9,326 nucleotides of DNA from Candidatus Poribacteria bacterium (lineage in GTDB: Bacteria; Poribacteria; WGA-4E; UBA9662). Under the pieces are notes generated by a model. It was not told where the DNA came from. It was given only the letters and a program-made list of their open reading frames with translations, and did not search any database. The stretch lies in the NCBI GenBank assembly GCA_002699335.1, contig PACG01000071.1, positions 26,724 through 36,049 on the forward strand. Reading direction: 5' to 3'. A program made the position numbers and the translations under genes. Shown piece after piece: positions 7,014-9,326 of this stretch (positions are counted from its first letter, which is position 1; each line of letters begins with the position of its first letter).

Positions 7014-7823
7014 ATGGATTTTGTTTTAACGCTATCAGCACATCCAGTTGCTCGATATGCGGTTCTGGCCTTTACTGGTATTTTCGCTGGCTTCCTCAAT
7101 TCAGTGGCGGGTGGTGGTTCCCTCCTGACTCTGCCCGTTTTGATTTTTCTCGGCTTGCCCGGGGCGACCTATGCGAACGGAACCAACCGTTTGGCAATTA
7201 TGATCCAGAATATTGCCGGTGTCGCCGGATTCCGACGAAAAGGCGTTTCCGATTTTGGGTATGGAATCTCAGTCACTATTCCAGCTATGTTGGGTGCAGC
7301 GGTTGGTGCCTTACTGGTCATCAAATTGGGTAAAATCGATAAAAGTGGCGTCATCTTCAACCGGGCGCTATCAGGAATCATGATCGCTGTTTTGGCTATT
7401 ACCCTGTTCAATCCATTGAGGCGATTTCAGAGTGAGATTGAGAATTTGAGTCGGCCTCGGAAAGTTATAGCTAGACTGTTTTTTTTCATCTTAGGCATCT
7501 ATATGGGTTTTATTCAGGCGGGTGTCGGCTTTATGATTATCGCTACGCTAACTACCGTCAATGGTTTCGATCTGGTAAGAACCAACGCCTTAAAGATGCT
7601 TGTGGTTCTGTTTTGCACATTGGTTGCTCTGGTTATCTTTATCCGTCAGGGGTACGTTATTTGGGGACTTGGGATCGCACTTGGGTTAGGCAATGCCGGT
7701 GGCGCATGGATTGGAAGTCACTGGGCGGTTGAGAAGGGAGATCAACGAATCCGTGTCGTTTTGGTCTGCGCGGTTCTGGCCTTTTCAGGTCACCTAATGT
7801 GGAAGAGTTTTTTCCCCACCTAG
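7014..7823 (+). CDS. TauE/SafE family (DUF81) membrane transporter
   Basis: A 269-aa inner-membrane protein with about seven or eight hydrophobic segments (roughly residues 15-49 as a hairpin pair, 80-102, 117-135, 151-178, 190-209, 214-233, 248-263). The family's two half-repeats are visible: GFLNSVAGGGSLLTLP with ANGTNR in the first half, and GFIQAGVGFMIIATL with TNALK in the second. Characterised members export sulfite, sulfoacetate or other organic and inorganic anions, but most are unassigned, so the substrate is unknown. ATG 7014 follows the mqnC stop by only three bases and has no ribosome site of its own, so translation is probably coupled to mqnC. Length and motifs are complete. No convincing terminator follows. 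Confidence 0.92.
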   Translation: MDFVLTLSAHPVARYAVLAFTGIFAGFLNSVAGGGSLLTLPVLIFLGLPGATYANGTNRLAIMIQNIAGVAGFRRKGVSDFGYGISVTIPAMLGAAVGALLVIKLGKIDKSGVIFNRALSGIMIAVLAITLFNPLRRFQSEIENLSRPRKVIARLFFFILGIYMGFIQAGVGFMIIATLTTVNGFDLVRTNALKMLVVLFCTLVALVIFIRQGYVIWGLGIALGLGNAGGAWIGSHWAVEKGDQRIRVVLVCAVLAFSGHLMWKSFFPT

Positions 7824-8153
7824 ATATCTAAAAACAGATCTTTTTCCCACGGTCACTAATTCCAAAGACTACAAACCGTTGCTCTCTTCCATATATTACC
7901 GTCCTAAGACACCTAAAAGTTGTGAATTGTTGTACCCCCCGGAATTACATCTCATCACTTATCCTTTAACCATACTAATCTGTTAGCCAAGCGGTCGTAT
8001 CTGAATTTAGTATCATGTGCTATCGCAATTGCTCACAATGAGATGGGCTGAAATTCCTGTTAACGTCAAACTTTGTTATTGATCGCCAGGAATAAGTTTG
8101 CACCTTCAAACTCAATTAGTCTAGACGAGTTAAGGATTGGTGTTGCATTAGCA
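7824..8153. other. Long intergenic region without a recognisable gene
   Basis: I see no credible coding frame, tRNA or strong terminator between the TauE/SafE gene and the hisG promoter. The region holds AGTTTG (8095-8100), which can pair either with CAAACT at 8067-8072 or with CAAACT at 8107-8112, two mutually exclusive short hairpins. It also holds a GCAATTGC palindrome at 8024-8031 and a 12-nt stretch resembling a tRNA D-arm (7984-7995) with no T-loop. It may be a regulatory region or decayed sequence. Confidence 0.5.
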
Positions 8154-8181
8154 TTGAACATTTTTTCAGATTTGATAAGAT
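8154..8181 (+). promoter_or_regulatory. Candidate hisG promoter
   Basis: TTGAAC (8154-8159) and TAAGAT (8176-8181) are 16 bp apart, each matching 4 of 6 consensus bases. A start near 8188 would leave a leader of about 43 nt that is A-rich and lacks a clear ribosome site. It is too short for a histidine leader-peptide attenuator, and no run of His codons is present. Confidence 0.35.
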
Positions 8182-8230
8182 TCCTCCGGTTGAAGAAAAT
8201 ACAGCAAAACATAGAAAGTAGAAAATAAAA

Positions 8231-9103
8231 ATGGGTGTGTTGAAAATTGGGATCCCAAAAGGATCTATGGAGGAATCGACGATCAGTCTGTTCAAGAAAG
8301 CCGGCTATACGATTACGACGGGTAGCCGCTCCTATTATCCACAAGTGGATGATGAAGAGATTGAAGCTATGTTGCTGCGTCCACAGGAGATGGCACTCTA
8401 TGCGGAACGAGGTGTTATCGATATTGGGTTAGCAGGGCGCGACTGGGTGCGCGAATGTAAAGTCGATGTGGTCGAAGTAGCCGAGTTTGTCTATAGCCGA
8501 CAGACCAATCGTCCCGCCCGCTGGGTATTAGCAGTAGCTGAGGATTCAGGGATTCAGTCGGTACAGGACTTGGAAGGTAAAGTGATCTTTACTGAGTTAG
8601 TGGAATCAACTAAAGCATATTTAGCTGAAAATGGGGTCAAAGCAACGGTTAAGTTCTCCCACGGAGCGACAGAAGTCAAGATCCCGCATCTCTGTGAAGC
8701 CATCGTCGAGATTACAGAGACGGGTAATTCACTCCGCGCTAATCGGTTACGGATTGTAGAGACCATAATGGAATCGGTTACCACTATGATTGCCCATCGT
8801 CAAAGCTGGAAGGATGAATGGAAACGAAACAAGATCGAGAATTTGAAGATGCTGTTGGCAGGGGCACTGAAAGCGGAAGGAAAAGTTGGACTCAAGATGA
8901 ATATTTCAGCAGATAATCTGGAAGATCTGATCCAGATTTTACCTTCTATGCGAAACCCAACTATTGCCTCACTAAGCCAGGAAGGGTGGTACGCCATCGA
9001 GACGATAATTGATCAGCACATCTGTCGCGATCTGATTCCAGAGTTGAGGCGTATCGGTGCCGAAGGCATCATCGAATATACACTGAACAAAGTTATTCCC
9101 TAA
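8231..9103 (+). CDS. hisG: ATP phosphoribosyltransferase, long form (HisG_L)
   Basis: This is the first step of histidine synthesis, joining ATP and PRPP to phosphoribosyl-ATP. At 290 aa it is the long form: a bilobed catalytic part opening LKIGIPKGSMEEST and containing LLRPQEMALYAERGVIDIGLAGRDW, the PRPP-binding stretch E160-ITETGNSLRAN, and a C-terminal ACT-like regulatory domain from about residue 218 (KVGLKMNISADNLEDL...IPELRRIGAEGIIEY). Long HisG binds histidine for feedback control and does not need HisZ. It stands alone here, with no other his gene adjacent. There is only a weak GAAAG-like ribosome site before ATG 8231. The TAA stop (9101-9103) overlaps the TAG stop of the convergent frame at 9100-9102. 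No terminator lies between them. Confidence 0.95.
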   Translation: MGVLKIGIPKGSMEESTISLFKKAGYTITTGSRSYYPQVDDEEIEAMLLRPQEMALYAERGVIDIGLAGRDWVRECKVDVVEVAEFVYSRQTNRPARWVLAVAEDSGIQSVQDLEGKVIFTELVESTKAYLAENGVKATVKFSHGATEVKIPHLCEAIVEITETGNSLRANRLRIVETIMESVTTMIAHRQSWKDEWKRNKIENLKMLLAGALKAEGKVGLKMNISADNLEDLIQILPSMRNPTIASLSQEGWYAIETIIDQHICRDLIPELRRIGAEGIIEYTLNKVIP

Positions 9104-9326
9104 GGGTAGCCCCCTAAACCGAAAAAAGCATATCCTCCTGATATAAATTCTTCCACCTCCTTTCTGATATATTCATACTCTGACAGGTCGTAGTATTGCT
9201 GATAGATTTGAGGAATACGGAATAGGTCTATATATTTTTCGATAAATCTCCAATCATCATATTCCTGTTTTTTTAAATGTAATCAACTTTCTTTCTATAA
9301 AAGTCGACTTGCTTTCGCACATGATT
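9100..9326 (-). pseudogene. 3' end of an unidentified convergent gene, with a probable frame break, running off the right edge
   Basis: On the minus strand a frame open from 9282 down to a TAG at 9100-9102 encodes about 60 residues that read like genuine protein: KKQEYDDWRFIEKYIDL, then FRIPQIYQQYYDLSEYEY, IRKEVEEFISGGYAFF and a C-terminal GLGGYP. It has no start codon and is closed upstream by a TGA (9283-9285). The other two frames upstream are open to the window edge and meet it at the A7 run (T7 at 9268-9274 on the plus strand). Removing one A joins a frame containing MCESKSTFIERKLITFKK (ATG near 9322). Restoring one T or removing two bases joins ...VRKQVDFYRKKVDYI instead. I do not recognise the family. 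It is rich in Tyr, Glu and Lys and probably helical. A ribosome-site-like AGGAGG within the coding stretch is likely fortuitous. Confidence 0.5.

Noticed and set aside
7824..7852. Terminator after the TauE/SafE gene
   Set aside because: Only weak AT-rich 4-5 bp pairings before the short T-run.
7984..7995. TAGCCAAGCGGT, like the D-arm of a tRNA
   Set aside because: No acceptor stem, anticodon stem or GGTTCGA-type T-loop follows at the required distances.
8066..8344. 92-codon minus-strand frame over the hisG start
   Set aside because: It overlaps the well-supported hisG coding start antisense, has no recognisable domain and has atypical composition.

Overview
This window looks like chromosomal DNA from Candidatus Poribacteria or a close relative. 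That placement is inference, resting on two features. The first gene ends in an FlgD-type C-terminal domain opened by the signature NYPNPFNPETWIPYQL, which I associate with poribacterial secreted proteins. There is also a phytanoyl-CoA-dioxygenase-family enzyme of the kind that is greatly expanded in that phylum. A futalosine-pathway menaquinone gene (mqnC), a eukaryote-type glutamine synthetase (GSII) and a long-form HisG fit a Gram-negative, non-proteobacterial lineage. Nothing in the window looks mobile: there is no transposase, integrase, tRNA, rRNA or CRISPR array.

Layout: 1-1983 (+) is the 3' part of a large secreted or surface protein whose start lies left of the window. Eight bases later (1992-2573, +) comes a dCTP deaminase gene that is broken twice: a one-base gain at a perfect 14-bp palindrome, then a one-base loss near 2496-2506. 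The two cancel, and the restored protein would be 193 aa. 2760-4158 (+) is a nitrogen-assimilation pair, glutamine synthetase II then PII, closed by a strong hairpin terminator that also serves the convergent gene. 4285-4698 (-) is a small VOC-fold protein, divergent from a PhyH-type dioxygenase (4883-5743, +) across an AT-rich, repeat-containing intergenic region. 5943-7823 (+) is a two-gene unit, mqnC and a TauE/SafE-family membrane protein, 3 nt apart, behind a good sigma70-type promoter embedded in nested inverted repeats. About 400 nt without a recognisable gene precede hisG (8231-9103, +). The stop codon of hisG overlaps that of a convergent partial reading frame that runs off the right edge (9100-9326, -) and has an apparent frame break in an A7 run.

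How the genes work together: GSII makes glutamine, and PII reads the nitrogen/carbon/energy state. HisG starts histidine synthesis. MqnC performs the cyclising radical-SAM step of menaquinone synthesis. dCTP deaminase would supply dUMP for thymidylate if it were intact. These are mostly core metabolic genes in short, separate transcription units. I found no convincing undescribed multi-gene system. The most unusual signals are the palindrome-associated double frame break in the dCTP deaminase gene, the structured region in front of mqnC, and the unannotated gene end at the right edge. Long homopolymers inside neighbouring genes (T8 at 5229-5236, G7 at 6869-6875, T8 at 7479-7486) are all in frame, which argues against generally poor homopolymer calling as the cause of the frame breaks.
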